Assembly: GCA_963210315.1 (NCBI GenBank)
Contig: OY723259.1
Span: forward strand, 1,488,001-1,552,000
DNA: 64,000 nt
From: Rhynchopus euleeides
Lineage: Eukaryota > Euglenozoa > Diplonemea > Diplonemida > Diplonemidae
Reading direction: 5' to 3'
The translations under genes and the position numbers were made by a program. The notes under the pieces are model-generated. The model was given only the letters and a program-made list of their open reading frames with translations. It did no database searches and was not told the DNA's origin. Within the stretch, counting starts at the first letter, position 1, and every line of letters begins with the position of its first letter. Positions 1-10,840 of the stretch are shown here, in pieces.

Positions 1-32
1 GCGGGTGTGAGGGGGTCGCCCGTCTGTGACAG

Positions 33-3000
33 ATGGGGGACACGCAGGAGATCTACGAGGAGGAAGCGATCGATGGGCAGCTCTGCAAGCTGGTTCACAA
101 CCCAGGGGTTATAGAGCGGCTCCCTGCTGATGACGGGGTGTATGAGGGGGAGGTCGCGGACATCCTCGAGGACGGGGAGAAGGTTCGGACAATCCCGCAC
201 GGCAGAGGGACCTTCCGTTGGAACAACGGGGATGTCTATGAGGGTGAGTGGCGGTACAACAAGCAGAATGGGAAGGGGAAGTTCACCTATGGCGACGGCG
301 GGTATTTCCAAGGGGACTGGAAGGACGACGAGCAGCATGGGTACGGCTTCCTGAAGGACTGCAACGGGGAGTATGAAGGCGAGTTCGAGCACGACTGCCG
401 CAGCGGGAAGGGGAAGCAGATTTACAAAAACAACGATGTGTACACCGGGGAGTGGGGTTCTGACAAACGACATGGGCGAGGTCTCCAGAGATGGCAGGAC
501 GGCGCTGTGTACGATGGGATGTGGGCGAACGACGCGATGCACGGCAAGGGTTCCTACATCTTTGAGAACGGCGACAGATACTCCGGCGACTTCCAATACG
601 ACCAGAAGACGGGGGTTGGTGAATACGTCTGGGCAGATGCTGCCGACCAGCTCGTGACATACGTGGGTGGCTTCTTCAACGGCAAGCGTGACGGAGAAGG
701 TATCGAACGATACAGAAACGGCAACTGGCAGATCGGCGAGTGGAAGGACGGGGTGCTGCAGGGTGAGCCCCGCATGCACCGTCCTGACGGGTCGTGCACG
801 CAGAGCTTCTACCTCGACACCGTGCAGCGTGCGGCGGAGGATATCAAGCCTCATGTGAGCGACCGCATCTGGGAGATGATCGAGGAGGCGAACAAGAAGG
901 GCGAGCGCCTGGTGACGACCATCCCTTCGGGCATGGAGGAGGAGCTTCGAAAGGCGCAGCAGGAGATTCAGATTGCGGGGCGTGTCGTCGATGACATGAA
1001 GGACGACCACTCGAAGAAGCAGGTGTCAGATGCATCGCCAGTGCAGGGCGACTCCCCGGCGCACTACGCAGGGATCGACGAGTTCCTGAAGGAGCACGGC
1101 GGCAACGATGGGATCGACCTCTCCCCAGAGGCCTGGAAGCTTGGCAACATGCTCGGAAAGGTGTGTCTTGATGTCCACTGCTCAGCCGCAAGGGGCAGTG
1201 GGTGTGGGTGCAGTGGGGTTCACAGCATTGGAGTTCACTCAGTGCAACCTGTACTCTTCACGTGTGTGTACAGCTGAGATGTTATCAAAGGGTGTTCAGT
1301 GTCTTCTCCAGTTCTGTACACGTGTGGGATTTGGATTTAGGTTTGGGGGGTGGGTGGGGGGGGGGGGGAAGGTGTGGTGTTTTGCCTCGTGTTGTGGCGA
1401 TGCTTATGGCATGGTTGCTCTCGTGGTGTGCCCTTGCCAACACTCACCACCTGCAGGGGTCGTATGGTGCAGTCTATGCAGGTCTGCGGCGTGATGGTGG
1501 GATGATGGCAGTCAAGTGCATCGAGCTCGGTGAAATTGAAGACGACGAGGACATCAACTCTCTCATCAATGAGATCGGGGTCATGAAAAAGCTCCAGCAC
1601 ACCAACATCGTGAGCTATCTGGGTGCGAGCAAGGTCTGCAAGCAGTGCATGTTTCGTCCAGACAGCGATTTGCTGTCGCAACACAGGGAAATATGGGTGC
1701 TGTCATACCCCCAAGCCCTTCTTCTCTCTGTTGCACTGCATCGGACGAATCTTGTTGTACCCCTGGCACAGTTTACGATATTTTTGGCAGACACGGGCCG
1801 CACCCCTGGATCCTCCTTCGCATCACTCAGTGCGCCCTACGGATCCGCGTGGACAAAAATCGCCACTCACTCCCAACAGCTCTGGGGAATTTGTGCCAGA
1901 TGCCCGCTTTGCTCACCACCTTCACACACAGGACCCCACGCGCGACATCCTCTACATCTTCCTGGAGTACGTGCCAGGTGGCAGCTTAGCAGCTGTGATC
2001 GGGAAGTTTGGAAACCTTGATCTTGAGGTATGGCCTTGGAACAACGGAGGCGGGCGGGGGTGTGACAAGTGGTGAACTCCAAGTCGAGGGTGTCGGGCAG
2101 CCCACTTGTGTGCCTGGGTTCCTCCTGCTGTGGCCTCCTGATGTCATTGCACTGTGTGTGTTGGATGATGTGAGCCCCAGCCGGCACGGTGCCTTGCCTG
2201 GCTTCTGTACCTTTTTTGCAACAGCCGCAAATCATTATTCTGCGTTTATTTTTTAGTGTTGGCTCACGTGCTAGTCCCCTTCTGCAACAGGCCTGTTTTC
2301 ATGACCCACCCCACCTACAGACGTGCAGACGGTATACAAAGCAGATCTGCTTTGCGCTGGAGTTCCTCCACGGGACCGGTGTGATACACCGCGACATCAA
2401 AGGCGACAACATCCTCCTCACTGGCGACGGCATTGTGAAGCTTGCTGACTTCGGATGCTCCAAGGAGCTGATCTCGCTGCAGGCGAAGACGCACGGGATC
2501 TCTGCAAAAACGATGGTGGGCACGCCCCACTGGATGGCGCCTGAGGTCATCAAGAACCAGGAGCAGGGCTACAGCTTCACTGCTGACATCTGGTCCATCG
2601 GGTGCACCGTCGTGGAGATGCTGACAGGCAAGCCGCCGTGGCCTGAGTTCAGCACCATGTGGGGCGCGGTCTTCCACATCGCCAACAGCACAGGGCCTCC
2701 CGACAACGTGCCGTCCGACATCCCTGCATCCACCAAAGAGTTCCTCGACCACTGCTTCGAGCGCGATACCAATCTGCGCTACACCGCCGCACAGCTGCTC
2801 CAGGTATGCCTTCGTGGCGCCAGAGGAGGGCGCATCTATGCGTGCCCTGTGTTATTCCCTTTCTGTGATTATTTGCTGGACGTTGCACACCTCATTAAGT
2901 CAAAACTGGGGCGCGGTGTACACACAGAGTGGGGTGGTGAAACATTTTCTTGGCAGCCCATTTGGTAGAGTGGTTGTGGATATGAGTCTCACGCCTGTGT

Positions 3001-3180
3001 CTGTGACATGCCCTATGGCCTGCCTCGTCGTGTGGGGGTTATTGCCATGTTGCTAGTACCGCCACCACTAGACATCGGACACACCCTGCACGGCAAGGGA
3101 AGGGAGGTCAGTTCCGCGCATCCCGTTATTCTTCTGTTGCACCGCCCCCATCCTCACAGACCGACTGGATGAAGCAATGA
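33..3180 (+). CDS. MORN-repeat / MAP3K (STE11-like) protein kinase, 5 exons
   Basis: Spliced model: exons 33-1160, 1457-1633, 1932-2027, 2321-2803 and 3160-3180, all GT...AG and all phase 0, giving 634 aa. The N-terminal half (about residues 35-245) holds about eight MORN repeats (YEGEW/YxGDF-type units), usually membrane- or scaffold-binding. The C-terminal kinase domain begins at the exon 1/2 junction with the glycine loop LGKGSYGAVYAG. It continues with AVK lysine, HRDIKGDN catalytic loop, DFG, the activation-segment signature GTPHWMAPE and DIWSIGCTVVEM. The GTPHWMAPE motif is typical of the MEKK/STE11 group, so a role at the top of a MAP kinase cascade is inferred. An in-frame TGA at 27-29 precedes the ATG, but CAG just before it could also be a splice acceptor, so an upstream exon is possible. 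The last exon codes only six residues and is the least certain part. Confidence 0.85.
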
Positions 3181-3935
3181 GGGCGCGATACACTGGGGAC
3201 GTCGCCCGTGCCAGTCCTGCGTACTGCAGCCCTGCCTACCACGCAGGAGAAGGATGGATCTTAGCCCTGCCTGACGATGCCCGTCGTTTAGGAGGCTTTC
3301 CCCGGTTTCCCGCATCTGTGCTGCGCACACCGAGGGTGGCCACAGCACGCGGGCCTGTCTGTCCTCGTGAGCCTGATTGGCTCGCACGTGCAAATGGGCC
3401 ACGAACTCCGGGTTGACTCAGTCAAAGCAGTGTTACCAACATGCACTGACAGCACAGCCCACATGTCTACTCTCAGCAAATCATCACCTGTTCCCCCTGT
3501 GCCCCCGCCTGCTGTGCACCCTGCTGCCCCTTAGGTGTTGCAATGGCAGTGCCCCCTCTGTCTTGAACGAAGCACTCGAAATATATGTCACCCCCAGAAA
3601 TAGAACCGAAAAAGGAAACCGGAAGAAGAAGTGTGGCCGGGAAGAGGGTGTTCGGCGATACAAAAAAAAAGGCCCGATACAGTGTACGTCCCCACTCCCC
3701 GGTCATCCCCCACGCCAGGGGTTGTGGTTGCCGATGCTAAAAAAAACAAAGGCTTCTGGAGAAAAGCTCCGGTGGGGGGGAGGGAGGGTGTGAGTGTGTG
3801 GGGGGGGGGGGGTGGAAGCAAGCAAACCATTCAAGTGTGAGTTTTCAAACACCCCGAAATAGGTTGGGAAGATAACCCCTTGTTCTGCCCACACTGTATC
3901 CCCTCATGAACAGCCTACACCTCCCCTCTTCTAAC
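3181..3935. other. Intergenic, no gene seen
   Basis: Mixed-composition spacer with A- and G-runs downstream of the kinase gene. No convincing coding potential or repeat unit was seen before the hAT target duplication at 3936. Confidence 0.5.
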
Positions 3936-3943
3936 CCTCCTCC

Positions 3944-4568
3944 CAGTGTTCTCCCGATGGCGAGTTTGGGGGCGAAAGTCGCCATTTGTATTTTTTCCCC
4001 CGAAAACCCGATGGCGAGTTTCGCCATTTTTTGGGGGGTGAGTTTTTTCACAGATTTTAGACGGTTTTCCCACTCATCGACGTGCACAACTTCCCACCAA
4101 CGAGCGTCTCTGGTTCCTGCCCCACTACGAACCGCGATTGATCCAAAGAGTCCAAGAACGCGACGGAGAAGGCCAGATGTTCACTACCGTGGCCTCCGGC
4201 GGCTGGGGGGCTCCGCCCCCCAGACCCCCCCTGTGCTGTGCGCCTTTCGAGTGTGCATGTGTACCATTTGGTGTACCATGGCAAGTGGGAAACGGCACAA
4301 CACCAGGAGTGCGACATGGTTGTGAGTGAAGACGGAGTACGTGCAGACTACCATCCCTGCAATTCAAGTCTGTCCGACTTCCTCGTTGTCCACTCACACC
4401 GCACACTGCAGAGCGTGTCGATCAAAACGAATGTTGTTGCGCATATACGCGTGCATTGCATGAGGTACTCGCGCGCGAAGCGCGCGAGAAAATTTTTTTA
4501 GCACCCCTTTTTCCGGATCAAAACTCGCCATCACATTTTTCCCGGAGTGGCGAATCGGGAGAACACTG
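3944..4568. mobile_element. Non-autonomous hAT-type element, 625 bp
   Basis: The ends are imperfect inverted repeats, CAGTGTTCTCCCGAT on the left and ATCGGGAGAACACTG on the right. They are flanked by an exact 8-bp target duplication, cctcctcc, at 3936-3943 and 4569-4576. CAG...CTG termini with 8-bp duplications are the hallmark of the hAT superfamily. No transposase is present. Subterminal GGCGAGTTT/AAACTCGCC repeats and a GCGCGCGAAGCGCGCG-type hairpin near 4475 lie inside. The G/C-rich stem-loop module (minus orientation) sits near the centre at 4174-4235. Confidence 0.85.
4174..4235 (-). repeat. G/C stem-loop module, copy 1
   Basis: Minus-strand copy. It runs from GATGTTCACTACCGTGGCC through the CTGGGGGGC/GCCCCCCAG hairpin to a CTGTG end. 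It lies inside the 3944-4568 hAT element. Confidence 0.85.
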
Positions 4569-4643
4569 CCTCCTCCCCCCGGGTTCTTTTTTTTTGGCAG
4601 TACGGACCAGCCGTTCGTACAAAACAAAGAACGCCACTCCAAG

Positions 4644-5325
4644 CAGGGTTTTCGCTAGCACCGGGGGGGTCAGGCGGTAAAAATATCGGTGCGGTGCTCT
4701 TCGAACCGAAAATCAGAGGGGGGAAAAAAAAACTTTCCGCAGTGGTGCTTTGCACCGAAAAATCCCCACCCCATCGGGAGCGCACCACGCGAACACACGT
4801 TCCGCTCTTTGCTGTAGTGTAGGTGTACTGATGGTTCACCGCAGCGCGGTGTACCATCGGTGTACCTACACGAGTGTACGGGCACTGGGTGCCACTGACC
4901 CCCGATTCGAATGGTTTCGGGGTCGTTTTGTCCAACGACGCCCCTTTCTCGACATGTTGCCGTCGCATCCACGCAAGGTGGTGGCGATCTCGTAGACAGG
5001 CACACGGCACAGGGGGGTCTGGGGGGCGGAGCCCCCCAGCCGCCGGAGGCCACGGTAGTGAACATCTGTTCATTGCAGTCTCGGGCAGTCGGGATTCCCT
5101 CGGGTTTGTGATGCTCGTAAGTAGGCTTCGCTGTTTCGCAGCCCGACCAGCAGGAGATCACCGGTCCCTGGGTGACACCAAAAAAAATCGGGGGAAAAAA
5201 AAAACAAAAACGGTGCTAAGCACCGCTCCCAAGGGCGGTGCTTTGCACATTCCGAAAAACCGAAAAAACCCCAGAAAAAAACAATTGGTGCAAAGCACCG
5301 GTTTTCGGTGCTAGCGAAACCCCTG
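4644..5325. mobile_element. Non-autonomous hAT-type element, 682 bp
   Basis: Left end CAGGGTTTTCGCTAGCACCG, right end CGGTGCTAGCGAAACCCCTG. The exact 8-bp target duplication actccaag lies at 4636-4643 and 5326-5333. The subterminal regions are full of GGTGCTTTGCACC-type palindromes, likely transposase-binding sites. There is no transposase ORF. It carries a stem-loop module at 5008-5071. A rearranged relative of the 5060-5165 stretch occurs in reverse orientation at about 41600-41700. Confidence 0.88.
5008..5071 (+). repeat. G/C stem-loop module, copy 2
   Basis: Full-length 64-bp copy from CACAGGGGGGTCTG to GTGAACATCTGTTC, with a perfect 9-bp stem CTGGGGGGC / GCCCCCCAG around a GGA loop. It lies inside the 4644-5325 hAT element, close to its centre. 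Confidence 0.9.
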
Positions 5326-5333
5326 ACTCCAAG

Positions 5334-6392
5334 TCTTTTTTTTTGTATGTTTGTCTCTCCGGAGAGAGGCCACTGTCCCCTTTTTTTCTCTTCGTTTTCA
5401 ACCTCAACCCCGACTTGCTCTCTCATTACGGGTGACGTGTGACGTCCTGCCTGGAGGTCCACCTGCTATAGAGCACCGCGCGCCTCGCGCGGGCTTTCCA
5501 TTTCAGGTTTGCGCTGACTCCCCAACGTGCCTTCCGGTGAGCCTCGTGACAACGGCCTCCACTGTGCCAGGGTCAGCCCCCCTCCCTCCCCTGCATACGT
5601 TTGCAGATGTGCCGGTGCTCCTGGCTCTGACGCATCATGACCAGCCTTAAGGTGCCAAGCCACCTCCTCGTGCTGAAGGTGCACAACGAGTCTGTTGCCA
5701 GTAGCACAGGGTATACAAGGTATACAGGGAATATGGCAGCCAAACGTTTGCGATACAATGTGACAGCGTGTGTTCTGCTATTCAGAATGGGTGCGACGAG
5801 GGGGTGAGGTGGGGTGGGGCGGGACGGGGTGTGTGAGAGTCTGTCGCACTGCAGCCCGACGCCCCTTGGCTGTGTGTCGCAGGGAGGGTTTTCCCGATGC
5901 CAGCGCGCTAACCCAAACTGCAATGCGTTTTCCCCCCAGAAAAAATTACGAGGGTGACGGGTCACAGCCAATCTGTGTGTTTGTTGGTAGAGGCGCTTTT
6001 CCGGTTCACTGGACAAAGAGCGCGCATCTGCAGCCTGAAGGCACCTTCGGTACTCCAGCAACAACGACTCCCCGTCATCACACGCAGAGGATACCTGGGG
6101 GAGCTGGCAGTGCGCCCTGGTCTGGAGCCGGAAGAAGTTGGGCATTCCTAGCCAGCTCCTCCGAAGTTCCATTTGAAATCCCAGAAAACGAACGCTTCAC
6201 GTGTGAGTGTGCATGCTCCCCTTCAGGGGGAGGCGGCTTCGCAACGGGGTTCCTGACTGGGTGTTGGCACATTTCCTCTTGCAGAATGCGAGGGGTTGGT
6301 GGGTGGTGAGGTGAGGTCAAACGTTCGGAAGTATTTTTTTTGCGGCACAACCTCGCGGAGATTCGGCCCCCACCAAAAAAAAGGAGAAGGAT
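5334..6392. other. Spacer with no supported gene
   Basis: No convincing ORF. A short ATG-initiated stretch at 5637 (starting MTSLKVPSHLLVLKV) and short open stretches near 5990-6170 could be exons of a small spliced gene. I could not connect them into a model with consistent phases. Confidence 0.35.
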
Positions 6393-6400
6393 CTTATGAT

Positions 6401-7036
6401 CAGGGTAAAAGATAGGGTTCCGGGCTGCGCGCCGAAAACCGGGGGTAATCGGGGGTAAAATTTCAGCCATTTCCCCAAATGGAAGGGCTTCCCTTCCCAC
6501 AACACCCTACCCCACGCCACTCAACTGGGATGGGCAGGATGGGTCCTCTGCGGGTGACTGACTTCGCCGCCGCTGCCAGGTCCGAGAGGAGCGCGCTCCT
6601 TCTTGGCGTCAACGCGAAGGAGTCAGTCAATGAGGAAGGCGTTCTTGAGAGCGTGGTGGTGGTGAAAGCACCGCAGGTTGCCCTGCTTGCAGACTTGGTT
6701 CTGGACATGCACAGGCCAGAGGGGGGGTCTGGGGGGCGGAGCCCCCCAGCCGCCGGAGGCCACGGTAGTGAACAGCTGATTCTGCTCCATAGTCGCACGC
6801 CGCATGTAGTCAACGTGCACCTTGTGCTCAACAGGTTCATCGGGCTAACGCCTGGGGCAGGGCACTGTGCTCTTGGCCCCGGCCTCCTCTGGCCAAAAAG
6901 CACCCTGGAATAGTACCCGGACAGAATCTCAGAAAAATTCCGGTGAAAAAAAAAAAGAGGCACCCCCGGTTTTTCGGGGCAAAATCTCCAAAACCGGGGC
7001 TAAGCCCCGTTTTTCATAACAGTATCTTAAACACTG
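6401..7036. mobile_element. Non-autonomous hAT-type element, 636 bp
   Basis: Left terminus CAGGGTAAAAGATA, right terminus TATCTTAAACACTG. The exact 8-bp target duplication cttatgat lies at 6393-6400 and 7037-7044. There is no transposase. A stem-loop module lies at 6718-6777, at the midpoint of the element. Confidence 0.85.
6718..6777 (+). repeat. G/C stem-loop module, copy 3
   Basis: Core hairpin CTGGGGGGCGGAGCCCCCCAG followed by CCGCCGGAGGCCACGGTAGTG. The 3' end has diverged (AACAGCTG instead of AACATCTG). It lies inside the 6401-7036 hAT element. Confidence 0.85.
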
Positions 7037-7496
7037 CTTATGATCATCTGAGCAAAATGAGAGAGGAAAAAATGCACAGAGATCACCTCACTGCGCATGC
7101 CGTTGGCATCCCAGCTCGCCCCCTCCCCAGGGGGGTGAGATTGGCCACACATTGCAGCACCCGAGGAACAGGCCTGTCGCTAACTTTTCGATTTTGGAGA
7201 TTTGGTGGGTTGACGCTCCTGTTTTGGGGGGGGATCAGGGGGGAAAACACTAGGGGTCAATTTTTCTCGCGCGCGCTTCGCGCGCGCTCGTGTTGTTGCC
7301 AAATTTTCCCATCGGTGGACCACTAGGTGGGCACGGTGTGAGGCGCTGGGTTCCTTCCGTGGTTCCTCTCCCGCTCGCGCCGTCGGGTGCCGGAGGAAAC
7401 CAAAAAATGGCTTTCGGGACCATGATTTCGACGCTGCCCCCTGATATGTCACGGCCGTCAAAGCGCAAGGACTTGGTTACTAGACGGGCACGCGAG

Positions 7497-7558
7497 ATGG
7501 GGGGTCTGGGGGGCAGAGCCCCCCAGCCGCCGGAGGCCACGGTAGTGAGCATCTGTTC
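7497..7558 (+). repeat. G/C stem-loop module, copy 4
   Basis: Hairpin variant with CAGAG in place of CGGAG at the loop. It ends GTGAGCATCTGTTC and is inside the 7169-8032 element. Confidence 0.85.
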
Positions 7559-7669
7559 ATTGTGGGCGTACAGATTCTGTGTGAGTTGGCTGCGTCCTCC
7601 TGAGGCTACTGGAGTGGGTGGATTCCCTGACCCGGTGGGAATCGAATGACTTGAGTACGAGACATACGC

Positions 7670-7733
7670 CACAGGGGGGTCTGGGGGGCGGAGCCCCCCA
7701 GCCGCCGGAGGCCACGGTAGTGAGCATCTGTTC
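7670..7733 (+). repeat. G/C stem-loop module, copy 5
   Basis: Full 64-bp copy from CACAGGGGGGTCTG to GTGAGCATCTGTTC, 170 bp downstream of copy 4 in the same element. Confidence 0.9.
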
Positions 7734-7755
7734 CTGCAAAACCATACTCTCTTCG

Positions 7756-7975
7756 ACGTCGACCCAGTGAAAGTGGGTTGACGCTTGGTCGACGCTTGGT
7801 GAGCGTCGACCCAGTGTAACCGGGCCAACGCTAGGTTAGCGTCGACCCAGTGTAATAAATGGGTTGACGCTTGGTCCAGGCTTGAATGGCAACCCAGTTC
7901 CACTAGGTCGACGCTCCAAGCCTCGACCAAGCGTCAACCCAGTCCACTGGGTCGACGCTGGGTCGACGCTTTTTT
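7756..7975. repeat. GTCGACCCAGTG palindromic array
   Basis: Many direct and inverted copies of AGCGTCGACCCAGTG / CACTGGGTCGACGCT form a potential cruciform-rich array. The sister element at 14120 lacks this array and has a GGAATGATGA array at the same place. Confidence 0.85.
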
Positions 7976-8040
7976 ATGGGGGGGGAAACCCAAAATCACT
8001 GGGTCGACGGTCGACGCTTAGCGACATGCCTGGGAAGGAG

Positions 8041-9055
8041 GAGAGAGGGGGGGGGGGAGTAAGACTATTTAAAGCTGCCAGCCGTTGCCCGCCGCAACCA
8101 GCCTCTACCTTCTAGCTTTTTTTCTGTCCAACGCACTGTCCCTTTATGCGATATTGCCAGAAAATTTCAGTTGTTTTTCATGCAGTCTACTGTCTGGCTT
8201 GTTGGGAGGGAAGGGGGGGGGGGTGAGGTAGAATTCCAGAGATTGTTGTGCATTGAGCGAGTGTGTCCTGCGTGGCGGCATTGTGCTGACGAAGGGGAGG
8301 GGGGGGTTTTCAGACAGGGCAGCACAAAAACTGGGGGATTGAGCCTCCATTTTGATCAATTCTCACGAATGCAAACGTTTGTTTCGTGATCATCAAGAGA
8401 ACATTTTTTGGCCGGGTTTGGCGTACACACAACGCCTCATCCTTTTTTTCTTGCACACACAAGCACACCAGCTGATATCCAGAATGTGGCAAAACACCCC
8501 CCCCCCCCTCCCCCCCCCCCCCCCCCCTCTCTCTCTCTTCGCCCTGTCTTTCTCGATCCTGAAGCTTTCCGTTTTCCTTCCGAAGCACTGGATTTCCCCT
8601 CCGAAATCCGCGCTCCGAACCAACGGTGTAACAGCGGGGGGGAATGTCAAAGTCCCGACCCCCACCCCTCCTTCAGGGGTGCCTGCCTGCAACGAGGGGT
8701 GCATGCTGTGTGCGTGCCCCCTTCCCCCCCACCCACAAAACGGACAAAACATTGCGAGGGAGGTGCTGGGGAGGCTTGCCTTTTTTTGCCTTCACTCTCG
8801 ACAAATCAAAGGAACCCCCCCCCCCTCCTCCTCCAAGCACACACCTCCGACCCTTCGGCATGCAATAACATTTTAACCTAGAGCCGCACGCAACCCCTCT
8901 GCCCACCCACACCCTACCTGGGCACACTTGCCCTCCACCCGCGCCTTAAACTCACCCAGTCGGGAGTGGAGGGAATCCTCGTCTCTGCGACAGCTAAGGC
9001 AGGAGGGAGACCTGCAGACCTGAACCCTCCAACGGATGTATTACAACGTTATATA
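8041..9055. other. Low-complexity intergenic spacer
   Basis: Poly-C and (CT)n tracts around 8497-8535, other G/C runs, and no supported gene. Confidence 0.5.
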
Positions 9056-9180
9056 ACTATGGGGGGGCCCTCGCTACCAGTCACTGCTCGTCACAGCTCG
9101 TCAGCCAGTGAGGGGAAGTGGGCCGTGGCTCACTTTTTCTCACTCAGTCACACTTGGTAGCGAAGGCCCCCTGGATAGCG
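9056..9180. mobile_element. Small palindromic MITE-like repeat
   Basis: Inverted ends GGGGGCCCTCGCTACCAG (left) and TTGGTAGCGAAGGCCCCC (right) enclose about 80 bp rich in GTCACT/AGTCAC motifs. The same left-end sequence recurs at 13373-13390 without an obvious partner. No clear target duplication. Confidence 0.5.
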
Positions 9181-9184
9181 TAAC

Positions 9185-10840
9185 AACTTAGTGTTTGGCA
9201 CAGAGCGGAGCCGTTCCTCCTCCATTTGGTTAATTTATTCGTCACCACCCTGCGTTTTCTTTGGAGGGGGAGGGGGGGGAGGGGTGAAAAGGGACAGGGG
9301 TTGGTGTGGGGGGTGGGGGGTGGGGTACAGAAGGGGATGCAGGTCGAGATTGGGATACACGCTTCGCCTCCACCTCCCTGACAGGCTCAGGCTCTAAGTT
9401 ATGTGTGGAGGGGCAAGAGGAGGTGGAAGGTGTGGATGAGGCAACGCGTGAGGCAGTGCGACGAACAGAAGGGGGTGAGGTGTGGATGTGTCGTGCAGCA
9501 ACACCGCTACCACCCCTCCCTCCCGGCGCCATGAGTGTGCGTTGTTCCCTCTCTCTCTCTCTTCCTCTCCCCCCCCTTCTCTGTATCTCTCTTTCATTTT
9601 GTTCCTCTCTGCGGATTTTCTGACCGCGTAAAATCCGCACCCTCCACCCTCCCCCCTCAGGCCATGGTTTTGGACACCATTCCTCCCCCCCCACCCCCCC
9701 TTCCTCCTTCTCCTCAGATCAGCTCACCCACTTAAATGTATCTGTGTGTGTTTTGTTCAAAACTTTAGCTGTGGTGTGAGCTCTGAAGGCGTTATGTGTG
9801 CATCGGGGGGGGAGGGGGAGGGGGGGAAGTGAGGGCGGTTGTGGCTTCAGTGACACCAACAGAGGCTTTCACATTTTTTTTGGTGGTAGCGGCGGTGTTC
9901 ATCTTGGCATCCTACTCTCCGGAGGGAGTGGGGCGGCATGCATGTGGCCCAGGCTCAGCCGAATGAATTGCGTTCTATTGTTTGGTACAAAACGGTACAA
10001 CGATGCCTGCGAGTGCAATGTGTTGCAGGGGAGAAGAGCTGTGCTGAACGTTGCATCTATCCTCCCCCACGAGTCCCTCTTTTATGCGAAAAAAAACAAG
10101 AGCTGGCTGGACCTGGCACAACAAACAGCGGGATATGAGTTGCGGGGCGGGGGGGGGAAGGGGAGGGGGAGGGGAGGGGAGAGACATAGTGGCGGAGGTG
10201 GGAAGCATTGTGACGTATACCAACAGAGTGGAGGGAGGGGGGGATGACTGGGGAATAGTGTGTCGGGGGTGTGGGGGGGGGGGGGTGGGGGTGTGGGGAA
10301 GGCTGGCTGGGTTGGAACTGAGAGGCAAAAACCTGGCCTGGGCACGCAGCAAACCGCAGAGTGTTGCAAAGAGGGGAGGGGGGTGGGGGTGGGGGTGGGG
10401 GGGTGGATGCAGCAAGCAGCAACAAAAAAAAACGTGAACCTGTGAAGGCTGAAGTAAGAATTAAACTCTGGCAGGGTGGCCAGGCCACCACCACACCACG
10501 CCACTTCCCCCCTCCCCTGAGATTGATGGGCTTTTCTGTCGGGCTGGACATGCAGTCCTGGTATCCACCTCCTGCAGTGGATGAGATGACGTAGACTCAT
10601 GGTGCGGCTTCTCCACCCCGCCACATCACGCGCACGTTGCGATGTATTGCCCTTTACATTACCTCTCATTAGCGGATCTCCCAGCGGGGGCCCTCTGAGC
10701 CCCCGCCAAGGTCTGGGGGGGGGGGGTTTTTTTTCTCAGACCCCACGCCGTGTGTCACATGCAAGAAGGGGACATCCATCACCCGACAGGGCGGCACCCC
10801 ACCCCCCCACCTCCCCCACCCGCCGTTTCTACGGCACACT
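9185..10840. other. G-rich, low-complexity spacer upstream of the carrier gene
   Basis: Long strand-biased G-runs (9266-9330, 10145-10420) and C-runs. The open frames in it are composition artefacts. No gene or repeat family was identified. Confidence 0.5.

Larger units (their letters stand above)
7169..8032. mobile_element. Inverted-repeat element, CAGGCCTGTCGCTAA family, copy 1
   Basis: Left end CAGGCCTGTCGCTAA, right end TTAGCGACATGCCTG. Most of the left 560 bp is nearly identical to 14120-14680. The two copies then share CTGCAAAACCATACTCT, diverge completely, and converge again at a G-run followed by AAACCCA and at the TTAGCGAC end. Here the diverged part is a palindromic cluster of AGCGTCGACCCAGTG units (7756-7975). 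Two stem-loop modules are inside (7497, 7670). No flanking duplication was found, so the superfamily is uncertain. Confidence 0.65.

Noticed and set aside
4890-4925. tRNA-like GATTCGAAT stretch
   Set aside because: No acceptor, D-arm or anticodon arm could be folded around it. No tRNA or rRNA gene was found in the window.
5637-6172. Possible small multi-exon gene
   Set aside because: Short open stretches exist but no combination of GT...AG introns with consistent phase gave a recognisable protein.
7497-7733. CRISPR-like array suggested by repeated G/C hairpins
   Set aside because: Copies are dispersed, in both orientations, without regular spacers, and sit inside transposons of a eukaryotic genome.
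7161-8040. 8-bp target duplication for the CAGGCCTGTCGCTAA element
   Set aside because: Flanks ccgaggaa and ggaaggag do not match, and neither do those of the sister copy at 14120, so a hAT assignment is not supported.
8393-8927. Overlapping Pro/Gly-rich frames
   Set aside because: Produced by long poly-C and poly-G runs.
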